A stretch of DNA of 55,254 bases from Oscillospiraceae bacterium (GTDB lineage Bacteria > Bacillota > Clostridia > Oscillospirales > Oscillospiraceae). The stretch's first letter is position 1; each line of letters starts with the position of its first letter. The stretch is from assembly GCA_016282135.1 (NCBI GenBank), contig JAEEKA010000108.1, positions 1 through 55,254 of the forward strand, in the 5' to 3' direction. Position numbers and translations under genes: made by a program. The notes below the pieces were generated by a model. That model ran no database searches. It was not told where the DNA came from and saw only the letters and a program-made list of their open reading frames with translations. This document shows positions 38,904 to 47,171 of this stretch, one piece after another.

Positions 38904-41315
38904 ATGAAATACGACTATACCGCTATTGAATCCAAGTGGCAGAAATACTGGATTGAAAACAAAACCTACCGCACCGAGGACCTGAGCGACAAGCCCAAGT
39001 TCTACGGCCTGATCGAGTTCCCCTTCCCCTCGGGGCAGGGCCTCCACGTGGGCCACGCCCGGCCCTACACCGCTATGGACGTGATCGCCCGCAAGAAGCG
39101 GATGGAGGGTTACCACGTGCTTTTCCCCATGGGCTATGACGCCTTCGGCCTGCCCACGGAGAACTATGCCATCAAGAATCACGTCCATCCGCGCGCGGTC
39201 ACCGAGCGCAACGTGCGCGTCTTCCGCAGCCAGCTCCAGCAGCTCGGCTACAGCTTCGACTGGGATCGCGAGGTCAACACCACCGACCCCAAGTATTACA
39301 AGTGGACGCAGTGGATCTTCCTGCAGTTGTTCAAAAAGGGCCTGGCCTATAAGACTCAGATGCCCGTCAACTGGTGCACCTCCTGCAAGTGCGTGCTGGC
39401 GAACGAAGAGGTCGTCGAAGGCGTCTGCGAGCGCTGCGGCGCTCCGGTCATCCGCAAAGAGCAGAGCCAGTGGATGATGCGCATTACCGCCTACGCCGAT
39501 CGGCTCATTGACGATCTGGTGGACGTGGACTTTCCAGAGCGAGTCAAGGCACAGCAGATCAACTGGATCGGCCGTTCCTACGGCGCGCAGGTGAAGTTTG
39601 CCACCACTCTGGGCGACGACATCACTGTCTACACCACCCGGCCGGACACCCTCTTCGGCGCCACCTACATGGTCCTCTCTCCGGAGCACGCTCTGGTGAA
39701 GAAGTGGATGGACAAGCTGACTAATCCCGAGGAGGTCAAGGCCTATCAGGCTGTGGCCGCCTCCAAGTCTGACATGGAGCGCACCGAGCTGAACAAAGAC
39801 AAGACCGGCGTTTGCCTGGGCGGCGTAAAGGGCATTAACCCCGTCAACGGCCAGGAGATCCCCATCTTTATTTCCGACTACGTCCTGGCCACCTACGGCA
39901 CCGGCGCCATTATGGCTGTTCCGGCCCATGACACCCGTGACTGGGAGTTTGCCAAGAAATTCGGCCTGCCCATCGTGGAGGTCATCGCCGGAGGCAACGT
40001 AGAGGAGGCCGCCTTCACCGACGTAGCCACCGGTACTCTGGTCAACTCCGACTTCCTGAACGGCCTGTCCGTGGCCGACGCCAAGAAGGCCATCATTGAT
40101 TGGATGACGGAGCGGGGAATCGGCGAAGCCAAGAAGAATTTTAAGCTGCGTGACTGGGTTTTTGCCCGGCAGCGCTACTGGGGCGAGCCCATCCCCATCA
40201 TCCACTGCCCCAAGTGCGGCATGGTTCCCATGGACGAGAAGGAGCTGCCGCTGCTGCTGCCGGAGGTGGAGAGCTATGAGCTCACCGATGACGGCGAGAG
40301 CCCCCTGGCTTCCATCCCCGAGTGGGTCAACGTGTCCTGCCCCCAGTGCGGCGGTCCCGCCCGCCGGGAGACCGATACCATGCCCCAGTGGGCCGGCTCC
40401 AACTGGTACTACCTGCGCTATACCGATCCCCACAACGACAACGCCCTGGCCTCCAGGGAGGCGCTGGAGCGCTGGACCCCTGTGGACTGGTACAACGGCG
40501 GCATGGAGCATACCACCCTGCACCTGCTCTACTCCCGCTTCTGGCACAAGTTCCTCTATGACATCGGTGTGGTTCCCACCCGGGAGCCCTACGCCAAGCG
40601 GACCAGCCACGGCATGATCCTGGGCGAAGGCGGCATCAAAATGTCCAAATCCCGGGGCAACGTCATCAATCCCACCGACGTAATCAACGAGTTCGGCGCG
40701 GACACCATGCGTACCTATATCATGTTCATCGGTGACTTTGAGAAGCCTGCCGCCTGGGCCTCCAATTCCGTCAAGGGCTGCAAACGCTTCCTGGATAAGA
40801 TCTGGGCCCTGGCTGAGACCGTGGTGGATCGGGAGACGGAATATGCCCAGGTCAACGAGAACCTGATGCACAAGACCATCCGCAAGGTCAGCTCCGATAT
40901 TGAACAGCTCAAGGCCAACACTGCCCTGGCGCAGCTCATGACCCTGGTGAACCAGCTGGGCGACAAGGGCTGCAACCGGGCGGAGCTGAAGACCCTGCTG
41001 CAGCTGGTCAGCCCCTTTGCTCCCCATATTGCGGAGGAGCTCTGGGAGATGAAGGGCTTCAAGGGGCTCTGCTCCCTCTCCGCCTGGCCGAAGTACGACG
41101 AGGCCAAGTGCAAGGACCAGGAGCTCACCATCGCCGTTCAGATCAACGGCAAGACCAAGGGCACCGTCCAGGCCCCCGCGGATCTGGATCGGGACGCCCT
41201 GGGCGAGCTGGTGAAGGCCGACGAGTGGGTGCAGAAGGCGATTGCCCGGGCGGGCACCACCGTTGTCAAGACGATTACCGTTCCCAATAAGCTGGTCAAC
41301 CTGATCGTGAAATAA
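38904..41315 (+). CDS. leuS: Leucine--tRNA ligase
   Basis: An 803-residue class I synthetase: HIGH variant HVGHARPY (about 48-51), zinc-type CTSCKCVLANEEVVEGVCERC, CP1 editing domain (TTRPDTLFG, about 243-251; HDTRDWEFA), KMSKS (579-583), a second Cys pair region (CPKCGMVPMDEKELP) and the C-terminal anticodon and LysRS-like domains. It charges tRNA-Leu and edits mischarged products. No T-box precedes it; it is expressed from the smc operon after rsfS. Confidence 0.97.
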   Translation: MKYDYTAIESKWQKYWIENKTYRTEDLSDKPKFYGLIEFPFPSGQGLHVGHARPYTAMDVIARKKRMEGYHVLFPMGYDAFGLPTENYAIKNHVHPRAVTERNVRVFRSQLQQLGYSFDWDREVNTTDPKYYKWTQWIFLQLFKKGLAYKTQMPVNWCTSCKCVLANEEVVEGVCERCGAPVIRKEQSQWMMRITAYADRLIDDLVDVDFPERVKAQQINWIGRSYGAQVKFATTLGDDITVYTTRPDTLFGATYMVLSPEHALVKKWMDKLTNPEEVKAYQAVAASKSDMERTELNKDKTGVCLGGVKGINPVNGQEIPIFISDYVLATYGTGAIMAVPAHDTRDWEFAKKFGLPIVEVIAGGNVEEAAFTDVATGTLVNSDFLNGLSVADAKKAIIDWMTERGIGEAKKNFKLRDWVFARQRYWGEPIPIIHCPKCGMVPMDEKELPLLLPEVESYELTDDGESPLASIPEWVNVSCPQCGGPARRETDTMPQWAGSNWYYLRYTDPHNDNALASREALERWTPVDWYNGGMEHTTLHLLYSRFWHKFLYDIGVVPTREPYAKRTSHGMILGEGGIKMSKSRGNVINPTDVINEFGADTMRTYIMFIGDFEKPAAWASNSVKGCKRFLDKIWALAETVVDRETEYAQVNENLMHKTIRKVSSDIEQLKANTALAQLMTLVNQLGDKGCNRAELKTLLQLVSPFAPHIAEELWEMKGFKGLCSLSAWPKYDEAKCKDQELTIAVQINGKTKGTVQAPADLDRDALGELVKADEWVQKAIARAGTTVVKTITVPNKLVNLIVK

Positions 41316-41393
41316 TCCTTTTGTATGCGAATCCTGCGCGGAGCAGCCCCGTTCCCGGAAGGGGAGACGGGCCTGCGAAACCCGCTGCCAAAC

Positions 41394-41434
41394 AAAAACA
41401 AGAGGAAGCCGCCAAATTCGGAGGCTTCCTCTTG
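41394..41434 (-). terminator. Terminator of the lipase gene (minus strand)
   Basis: A perfect 12-bp stem, CAAGAGGAAGCC (41399-41410) with GGCTTCCTCTTG (41423-41434), is followed on the minus strand by TTTTTGTTT. On the plus strand the T-tract is weak, so it may only partly stop leuS transcription. Confidence 0.88.
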
Positions 41435-41451
41435 CGGTTTATGTCGGGCAG

Positions 41452-42213
41452 TTACCAGTTAATCATGGGAGACTGATAGAACTTCCGGGTAGAAAGGTCC
41501 AGGGTGAGCTTTGCGCCGCCGTTTTTTGCGCCGGTTACGTCGTAGGCGCCCCAGACGTCAAATCTGGCGTAGCTCTCGCAGTGCGCGGTGATGATATGGA
41601 TGCCGTAACCGCCGTTTTCACGGTTCAGGCCGAGAATTGCCCAAAGGGTGTTGTTGAACAGGCTGCCGGAGAGGTAGGGCACGGGATCCACCACGTCGCC
41701 CAGACGGCGGGTGGTGCCCTCCCGGGAGCCGGCGGCCAGCAGGGGAGAGCCAAAGCAGACGGTATTGAGGTTGTTGTATTTGGCCTTGATGGTTTGATCG
41801 GCAGCCACCTGCTGGGCGATCATGCCGCCAAGGCTGTGTCCTGCGATGATGAGGTTGGAATTTTGGGGAATGTTGGCCAGAATAGTGCTGACCACGTTGG
41901 TGTAGTAGGGATTCTGAAGATTGAAGCCGGAGAGTAGATCGGTGATGACTTCAGTGGACTGGTTGAAGACCATCTCCGTGCCAGACAGAGTCACGAGGTA
42001 GACTTGCTTGCTGCTGGAGCCGTTTTTGAGCACGCCCTGGGTGATGCTGATGGGGCCGCGGGTGCCCTGGTTATAGCCGTCGCATACGAGATTGAAGATT
42101 TCCGGTGCTTTGGTGTAGGTCTGATTGCTGGATGCGAAGACGAAACAGGAGAGTGCGGAGAGGAGCATCAGGACTGCGAGCAGGGAAGAGAGTATGCGGA
42201 TGGGTTTTTTCAT
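41452..42213 (-). CDS. Secreted class 3 lipase-like alpha/beta hydrolase
   Basis: A 253-residue protein with a Sec signal peptide (ILSSLLAVLMLLSALSCFVFA; cleavage near 27, possibly a lipoprotein-like Cys at 23) and a lipase-3 fold: VYLVTLSGTE, nucleophile elbow IAGHSLGGMIAQ (Ser127), LGDVVDPVPYL (Asp176) and a candidate His211 (ITAHCESY). It likely hydrolyses extracellular or envelope esters. AGGAGG precedes the ATG. It has its own promoter and terminator; the neighbours are housekeeping genes, so it appears to be an isolated insertion. Substrate is unknown. Confidence 0.87.
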   Translation of the reverse strand: MKKPIRILSSLLAVLMLLSALSCFVFASSNQTYTKAPEIFNLVCDGYNQGTRGPISITQGVLKNGSSSKQVYLVTLSGTEMVFNQSTEVITDLLSGFNLQNPYYTNVVSTILANIPQNSNLIIAGHSLGGMIAQQVAADQTIKAKYNNLNTVCFGSPLLAAGSREGTTRRLGDVVDPVPYLSGSLFNNTLWAILGLNRENGGYGIHIITAHCESYARFDVWGAYDVTGAKNGGAKLTLDLSTRKFYQSPMINW

Positions 42214-42302
42214 GGGTCGCGCCTCCTAATTCAATGTTTCAAAATCACTATCCTGTTCGGCAGAGAATCTCAACTGCCGCGGAAGTGAAATTGTACGAAT
42301 CC

Positions 42303-42331
42303 ATCCTATCGCAAAGAACAGTATTTGTCAA
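42303..42331 (-). promoter_or_regulatory. Promoter of the lipase gene
   Basis: On the minus strand TTGACA (complement of 42326-42331), a 17-nt spacer and TAGGAT (complement of 42303-42308) lie about 90 nt before the ATG. Confidence 0.72.
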
Positions 42332-42422
42332 TTCCGTCCAATACAAATTTTTGAACATGTCAAGATATGCGGGCCTTTTGGCGGCCCAGCCCCAAAATAG
42401 TCAAAAAAATATGAAATTTAGC

Positions 42423-42451
42423 TTGACATTTGACAAAATGGCCTGTATAAT
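42423..42451 (+). promoter_or_regulatory. Promoter of rpsU
   Basis: TTGACA (42423-42428), a 17-nt spacer and TATAAT (42446-42451) match the consensus exactly, as expected for a ribosomal protein gene. The gap 42214-42522 otherwise holds only the lipase promoter, a GGGCC/GGCCC hairpin near 42370 and the rpsU leader. Confidence 0.9.
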
Positions 42452-42457
42452 AACCTC

Positions 42458-42502
42458 GCCTTTTGAAAAAGGCCCTGAAAGCGACCTGGAGAGAACCGGT
42501 CG
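42458..42502 (+). promoter_or_regulatory. rpsU leader with two hairpins
   Basis: The leader can form GCCTTTT-GA-AAAAGGC (42458-42473, perfect 7 bp) and a second hairpin CGACC(T)GG-AGAGAA-CCGGTCG (42482-42502) just before the ribosome binding site. This may be an autoregulatory S21 leader; no known family is assigned. Confidence 0.45.
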
Positions 42503-42522
42503 TGTCGGAGGGAGGGAAATCA

Positions 42523-42705
42523 ATGTCTGAAATCAAGGTCAAGGAAAACGAGTCCTTGGAGAACGCGCTCAAGCGCTTCAAGCGGAGCTGCCAGAAGGCG
42601 GGCATCCAGCAGGAAGTTCGTAAGCGTGAGCATTACGTCAGCCCCAGCCTGAAGCGGAAGCAGAAGAGCGAGGCCGCCCGTAAGAACAAGAGAAGAGGCT
42701 ATTGA
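42523..42705 (+). CDS. rpsU: Small ribosomal subunit protein bS21
   Basis: A 60-residue, highly basic protein with the S21 pattern: [24 protein letters not shown], then [26 protein letters not shown]. bS21 sits near the anti-Shine-Dalgarno region of the 30S subunit. ATG 42523 follows GGAGGGAAATCA; the longer frame from 42463 crosses the leader hairpins and is rejected. It stands alone with its own consensus promoter and terminator. Confidence 0.97.
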   Translation: MSEIKVKENESLENALKRFKRSCQKAGIQQEVRKREHYVSPSLKRKQKSEAARKNKRRGY

Positions 42706-42730
42706 TTTTCTTCCAAATCAGCAATTCACA

Positions 42731-42760
42731 AATCTCCGTCAGTAATGGCGGAGATTTTTT
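42731..42760 (+). terminator. Terminator of rpsU
   Basis: AATCTCCG (42731-42738) pairs with CGGAGATT (42749-42756), loop of about 10 nt with a possible inner CA/TG pair, followed by TTTT. Confidence 0.85.
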
Positions 42761-42843
42761 GTCGTCGTCGGGTCCTCGTCCGTCCTTCTGAGACGCTCCG
42801 CGCCGAAGAATCCGTCTTCCCAAGAAAAAATCTGCCAAAGCTC

Positions 42844-42887
42844 TTTACAAACGAATGAAAGTGTGGTATATTGCGCATGCGCTGTAT
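42844..42887 (+). promoter_or_regulatory. Promoter of the ECF S-component gene with a dyad at the start site
   Basis: TTTACA (42844-42849), a 17-nt spacer and TATATT (42867-42872) are followed immediately by the perfect palindrome GCGCATGCGC (42873-42882). Flanks ATA and TAT extend the dyad to 20 bp (42868-42887) with two mismatched pairs. This may be an operator; the leader is too short for a vitamin riboswitch. Confidence 0.6.
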
Positions 42888-42924
42888 CCGACGATAGGGC
42901 GGAACAGCAGCAGGAGGAAATAAA

Positions 42925-43779
42925 ATGACACAAGCAACTACTTCCGCGTTTGGCTCCAACGGCCGCAAATCCGGGAAGGACCAGGTTCGCAAGCTGACCC
43001 TGGCAGCTATGCTGACCGCCGTTGTGGTGGTTCTGGCCCTGCTGGGTACCGCCATCAAATTCGGCACCTTCAACGTCAATCTGGCCCTTGTGCCCATCGT
43101 TATCGGCGCTGCCCTGCTGGGCGTCTGGTACGGCGCCTGGTTCGGCTTCGTCAATGCCATGGTCATCCTGCTTTCCGGCGACGCAGCCCCGTTCTATACG
43201 GTCAGCGTCGCGGGCACCATCGTGACCGTGATTGCCAAGGGCGTTCTGGCCGGCCTGGTTTCCGGCCTGGTTTACCGCGCTCTGGAAAGATTCAACAAGT
43301 ACGCCGCCGTGGTGGCTGCCGCTTTGGTTTGCCCCTTTGTGAATACGGGTATCTTCCTGATCGGCTGCCGTCTCTTCTTCTGGGAAACCCTTGCCCTGTG
43401 GTCCCAGGGTACCGGCGCGAAATCCACCTTCTCTTATGCCATTGTGTTCCTGGTAGGCGTGAACTTCCTGATCGAGGTTGGCATCAATGTGATTCTGGCC
43501 CCCGTGATCGCCCGGCTTCTGGGCTTCTCCTCCAACAAGAACACCTCCATGGTGGTTTATGGCGCCGCGCTTGCCATTGTTGGGTTGGGAGCTCTGATTT
43601 TTGCCCTTACGCTGCTGCACCGTGTCGCGGCCGGTGAGAATCCCGGCAGCGTGGAAAATCCCCAGACCAGATATCTGGTAATGTCCATCGCATCCGGCGT
43701 TGTCCTTTTGGGCGGCGGCGCGCTGTCTGTCTTCGGTTTCATCCGGGGGAAGAAGGACGCCGCAGGCTCCGCACGCTGA
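42925..43779 (+). CDS. ECF transporter S component (substrate unknown)
   Basis: A 284-residue membrane protein matching the ECF_trnsprt (PF12822-like) S-component pattern: a Lys/Arg-rich start, LTLAAMLTAVVVVLALLG, NVNLALVPIVIGAALLGVWYGAWFGFVNAMVILLSG, and later helices. It has an extra C-terminal pair of helices ending GKKDAAGSAR. With shared EcfA/A'/T subunits such proteins import vitamins or their precursors. No vitamin gene or riboswitch is adjacent, so the substrate cannot be assigned. AGGAGG precedes the ATG. Confidence 0.85.
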   Translation: MTQATTSAFGSNGRKSGKDQVRKLTLAAMLTAVVVVLALLGTAIKFGTFNVNLALVPIVIGAALLGVWYGAWFGFVNAMVILLSGDAAPFYTVSVAGTIVTVIAKGVLAGLVSGLVYRALERFNKYAAVVAAALVCPFVNTGIFLIGCRLFFWETLALWSQGTGAKSTFSYAIVFLVGVNFLIEVGINVILAPVIARLLGFSSNKNTSMVVYGAALAIVGLGALIFALTLLHRVAAGENPGSVENPQTRYLVMSIASGVVLLGGGALSVFGFIRGKKDAAGSAR

Positions 43780-43797
43780 TTCTTTGGAAAATTTCTT

Positions 43798-43825
43798 CGG
43801 ACGCCTCCGGGCGTCCGATTTTTTT
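43798..43825 (+). terminator. Terminator after the ECF S-component gene
   Basis: CGGACGCC (43798-43805) pairs with GGCGTCCG (43810-43817) across a 4-nt loop and is followed by ATTTTTTT. Confidence 0.93.
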
Positions 43826-43826
43826 G

Positions 43827-43855
43827 TTGACGGATTGGGGCGTTTGTTGTATAAT
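43827..43855 (+). promoter_or_regulatory. Promoter of secD-secF
   Basis: TTGACG (43827-43832), a 17-nt spacer and TATAAT (43850-43855), directly after the preceding terminator and 35 nt before the secD ATG. Confidence 0.83.
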
Positions 43856-43890
43856 ACCGTGGAAATCCATTCAGGAGGTAAGAAAGAAGA

Positions 43891-45177
43891 ATGAAAAAAT
43901 CCATATCCGTACTCACCCTTGTGATTGTCGTCCTTGTGGTGGCGGGCCTGTTGTTTACGGCGCTGTACGGCATCGGTGACGTGGTGCAGCCCGTTTCTGA
44001 TGGCGTCGTCCTGGGCCTGGACCTGGTTGGCGGCTCCGAGATCACCTATGAGGCCGTGATCCCCGACAACTATGACGAAAGCGATCTGCCCGAGGGCATG
44101 GAGGTGGCCCGGACCATGCTCCAGAAGCGTTTGAATCTTCTGGGCTATACCGAGGCTTCCTGCTACCTTTCCGGCGAACGCCGGCTTGTGGTGGAGATCC
44201 CCTCCGTGGAGGATCCTGAGAAGGCGGTTGAACAGCTCGGCGCTACTGCCGTTGTCTCCTTTATGGACGCTGATGGGACCGTCTGGCTGACCGGCACCGA
44301 CATTGTGAAAGCTGAGTACGACTATTCTCCCGTTGATTCTACCGGCATCAGCAAGCCCCACGTTCGGCTGGACCTGACCTCCGAGGGCAGGGCAAAGCTG
44401 TCCGAGGCCTCCGTCAAGATCATGAATCGAGCGGATGATAAAAACTATCTGGCAATTTTTCTGGACGAGACGGAAATCAGTACGCCTTATGTCAGCTCCA
44501 GACTGGATACCGATTCTGTCATTATCACCGTGGGCGACGAAGCCCCGAATGGATATGAGACACCGGAGGAGTATGCCCGGTTCCTGGCCAGCATCATCTC
44601 CGCCGGCCGCCTGCCCTTCAAACTCGAGACGGCCAAGCAGCAGACCATCGGCGCTTCTCTGGGTGAAAAGAGCCTTTCCACCAGCCTCCTGGCCGGCCTG
44701 ATTGGCCTGATCCTGGTCATGATCTTCATGATTGCGGTCTACCGCCTTATGGGTCTGATTTCCTGCATCGCTCTTGTGACCTACGCCGCCCTGTTTGCGG
44801 TTGCTATTTCCGTTCTGCACGTGAACCTCAGCCTGCCGGGCATCGCCGGTATTATCCTGACGGTGGGCATGGCTGTGGACGCCAACGTCATTATCTTTGA
44901 GCGCATCAAGGAAGAGCTTCGCCAGGGCAAGACCCTGCGCTTTGCGATTGAATCCGGCTACAAGCGCGCCATGTTGGCGATTATTGACGCCAACGTGACC
45001 ACCATGATCGCCGGTTTTGTCCTGCTGTGGCAGGGCTCCGGCACCATCCTTGGCTTTGCCACGACGCTGTTGATCGGCGTGGCCCTGTCCATGCTGGTGA
45101 TGTTGGTCATGACCAAGATCCTGCTCAAGACCGCCGTGGGCTTGAAGATTACCAATCTCAAGCTCTACTGCGCCTAA
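43891..45177 (+). CDS. secD: Protein translocase subunit SecD
   Basis: A 428-residue SecD with an N-terminal span (SVLTLVIVVLVVAGLLFTALYG), the periplasmic P1 domain start LGLDLVGGSEITYEAV, a second domain ending PFKLETAKQQTIGASLG, and the five-helix transport bundle with LPGIAGIILTVGMAVDANVIIFERIKEELR. With SecF it uses proton motive force to pull preproteins during translocation. The separate secD/secF arrangement differs from the fused Bacillus SecDF. AGGAGG precedes the ATG; secF follows 16 nt later. Confidence 0.95.
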   Translation: MKKSISVLTLVIVVLVVAGLLFTALYGIGDVVQPVSDGVVLGLDLVGGSEITYEAVIPDNYDESDLPEGMEVARTMLQKRLNLLGYTEASCYLSGERRLVVEIPSVEDPEKAVEQLGATAVVSFMDADGTVWLTGTDIVKAEYDYSPVDSTGISKPHVRLDLTSEGRAKLSEASVKIMNRADDKNYLAIFLDETEISTPYVSSRLDTDSVIITVGDEAPNGYETPEEYARFLASIISAGRLPFKLETAKQQTIGASLGEKSLSTSLLAGLIGLILVMIFMIAVYRLMGLISCIALVTYAALFAVAISVLHVNLSLPGIAGIILTVGMAVDANVIIFERIKEELRQGKTLRFAIESGYKRAMLAIIDANVTTMIAGFVLLWQGSGTILGFATTLLIGVALSMLVMLVMTKILLKTAVGLKITNLKLYCA

Positions 45178-45193
45178 GAAAGGAGGCCTTGAC

Positions 45194-46102
45194 ATGATTG
45201 AAAAATGCAGAGGCTTCAGCTTTACGAAGCATTTTAAGCTGTTTGGCATCATTTCTCTGATTATGATTTCCGTGGGCCTGGTGAGTCTGATTCTGACTGT
45301 TTGCGGGGTCAATGGCCTGTTTAACTTTGACATTGACTTTGTGGGCGGCACCACCTTTGAGTTCCAGCTTCCCAGAAGCGTAGACAAGTCTGTCACCGAC
45401 CGGGCTGCCGAACTGTTTGAGCAGGCAGTGGGAAGCAAGCCCTCTTCCGTGACCTCCTCCGGTTCAGACGGTCTTCGGATCAAGGCCCTGGAGCTGACGG
45501 ACGAACAGGTTGGCGCGGTGCAGAACGCCATCGCCAAGGAGTACGGCATCGACATCGAAAAGGGTTATCAGGTGGAGCGCGTTTCCGCCTCCGTGGGCAA
45601 GGACCTGTCCAAGGCGGCCTTCACGGCCTCCCTGGTGGCGGTGATTCTGATTCTGGTCTACATCGCCTTCCGGTTTGAGTTCCGGTCCGGCCTGGCCGCG
45701 ATTTGCGCCCTAATCCACGACCTGCTGGTGATGCTGAGTATGTACGTGATCTTCCGCATCCCCTTCAACATCAATTTCATCGCCGCCGCTCTGACGATCC
45801 TCGGCTACTCCATCAATGCCACCATCGTGGTCTTTGACCGGATCCGGGAGAATCGCAAGTCCATGAAGACCGGCAACTTTGGCGAGATTGTGGACGCCTC
45901 CATCTGGGATACCATGACCCGTTCCATCAACACCACCATCACGACCCTGATCGTCATGGTCATGCTGCTGATTCTGGGCGTCACCTCCATCCGCAATTTT
46001 GCCCTGCCCATCTGCATCGGCATCATCTGCGGCTGCTATTCCTCCGTCTGCATTTCCGGCCCTCTGTGGAACAAATTCAACGGCGGAAAGGTTCGCCGTT
46101 AA
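45194..46102 (+). CDS. secF: Protein translocase subunit SecF
   Basis: A 302-residue SecF: N-terminal helix FGIISLIMISVGLVSLILTV, the conserved FNFDIDFVGGTTFEF, a short extracytoplasmic domain, and the membrane bundle with INFIAAALTILGYSINATIVVFDRIRENR. It forms the SecDF complex with the upstream gene. AAAGGAGG precedes the ATG. A terminator follows. Confidence 0.95.
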   Translation: MIEKCRGFSFTKHFKLFGIISLIMISVGLVSLILTVCGVNGLFNFDIDFVGGTTFEFQLPRSVDKSVTDRAAELFEQAVGSKPSSVTSSGSDGLRIKALELTDEQVGAVQNAIAKEYGIDIEKGYQVERVSASVGKDLSKAAFTASLVAVILILVYIAFRFEFRSGLAAICALIHDLLVMLSMYVIFRIPFNINFIAAALTILGYSINATIVVFDRIRENRKSMKTGNFGEIVDASIWDTMTRSINTTITTLIVMVMLLILGVTSIRNFALPICIGIICGCYSSVCISGPLWNKFNGGKVRR

Positions 46103-46117
46103 CTGAAGCTTTTCCTG

Positions 46118-46161
46118 TGCCCCCTCTGACCGCAAACGCGGTTCGGAGGGGGCATATTTTT
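46118..46161 (+). terminator. Terminator after secF
   Basis: TGCCCCCTC (46118-46126) pairs with GAGGGGGCA (46146-46154), with an inner GACCGC/GCGGTT stem and an AAAC loop, followed by TATTTTT. Confidence 0.92.
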
Positions 46162-46196
46162 GTGACCGCCTCATATCCTGTTCCAGGTGATGATCT

Positions 46197-47171
46197 ATGG
46201 ACAAACGATTGGAGCCTGTGCCGGAGCTTTTTCCGGAGCCTGTCCGCGCCGCTGTGCGGGAGCTTCTGGCTGTGCAGGGAGACCGGGTGGAAGAACTGCG
46301 GCTTCGGGCCGGGTGCCGGGCGGGCTGGGTGACGGCAGGACGGGAAATATACTTGGGTGGACCGAATCTGCCTCTTGTCACAGCGGACCTTCTGTCGGAG
46401 GTGGTGCGCAGGGCCTCCGGATACGCGGTATACGCGGTGCAGGAGCAGCTTCGGAAAGGCTATCTGATCCTGCCCGGCGGACACCGCCTGGGGCTCTGCG
46501 GGACTGCGGCGGTGGAGGAGGGCCATGTGAAAACCATTCGCGGCTATCAGGCGCTGGCCCTGCGCCTCGCGGGGGAGCGGACAGGCTGCGCCGACCCGGT
46601 GATAAGCTTCGTTCGAAGCTGTCCCAGCTCCACACTGATTTTGGGACCGCCCGGCGCCGGAAAGACTACCGTGCTTCGGGACCTGGTCCGACAGAGCTCC
46701 GATCGGCTGGGCCGCCGGGTGGGCATGGTGGACGAGCGGGGAGAGCTTGCCGCCTGTCGGGACGGACTGCCCCAGCTGAACGTGGGCCGATATACCGACG
46801 TCCTCACCGGTTTTCCCAAGGCCGAGGGAATTGAATTGCTGCTGCGCACGATGGCGCCGGAGTGGATCGCTCTGGACGAGATTACCGCGGCGGAGGACGT
46901 GGAAGCCATAGACCGAGCCGCCTATTGCGGGGTACGCTTCTTTGCCACGGCCCATGCCGCCTGCGTTGCCGACTTGAGCGGGCGGCCCGTCTATCGGCGG
47001 CTTCTGGAGAATCGCATTTTTGAGAACGTTGCGCTGATCCGCCCGGATCGGAGCATTGTCTGTGAAAGGATGGACGATGGTTTACAGCAAGCTGGCAGGA
47101 GCGGGATTGATTCTGGCTGCCTCGCTTTGGACAGGCTTTCATGCCGCTTTGCGTCTGCGCCGGACCCATGA
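46197..47171 (+). CDS. spoIIIAA: Stage III sporulation protein AA (ATPase)
   Basis: A 324-residue secretion-type ATPase: an N-terminal domain with VEELRLRAG and GYLILPGGHRLGLCG, Walker A GPPGAGKT (150-157), VDERGELAACRDG and the Walker B region WIALDEITAAEDVEAI. It powers the SpoIIIA-SpoIIQ feeding-tube channel between mother cell and forespore. AGGTGATG precedes the ATG. The last 31 residues lie in a 95-nt overlap with spoIIIAB, which is unusually long; the conserved part ends near the start of this overlap. Confidence 0.92.
   Translation: MDKRLEPVPELFPEPVRAAVRELLAVQGDRVEELRLRAGCRAGWVTAGREIYLGGPNLPLVTADLLSEVVRRASGYAVYAVQEQLRKGYLILPGGHRLGLCGTAAVEEGHVKTIRGYQALALRLAGERTGCADPVISFVRSCPSSTLILGPPGAGKTTVLRDLVRQSSDRLGRRVGMVDERGELAACRDGLPQLNVGRYTDVLTGFPKAEGIELLLRTMAPEWIALDEITAAEDVEAIDRAAYCGVRFFATAHAACVADLSGRPVYRRLLENRIFENVALIRPDRSIVCERMDDGLQQAGRSGIDSGCLALDRLSCRFASAPDP

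Noticed and set aside
38502-41027. 841-aa minus-strand ORF
   Set aside because: It is antisense to rsfS and leuS, whose motifs are intact; long antisense frames are expected at this G+C content and codon bias.
42873-42924. Vitamin riboswitch before the ECF S-component gene
   Set aside because: Only about 50 nt lie between the -10 and the ATG, and no riboswitch core motif is visible.
42739-45555. 938-aa minus-strand ORF
   Set aside because: It is antisense to the ECF S-component, secD and part of secF; its His/Asn/Gln-rich composition is typical of a reverse-complement shadow.
46154-46190. SigE-like promoter (ATATTTT ... CATATCCT) before spoIIIAA
   Set aside because: The spacing is slightly short, it overlaps the secF terminator, and it would leave a leader of only about 11 nt overlapping the ribosome binding site.
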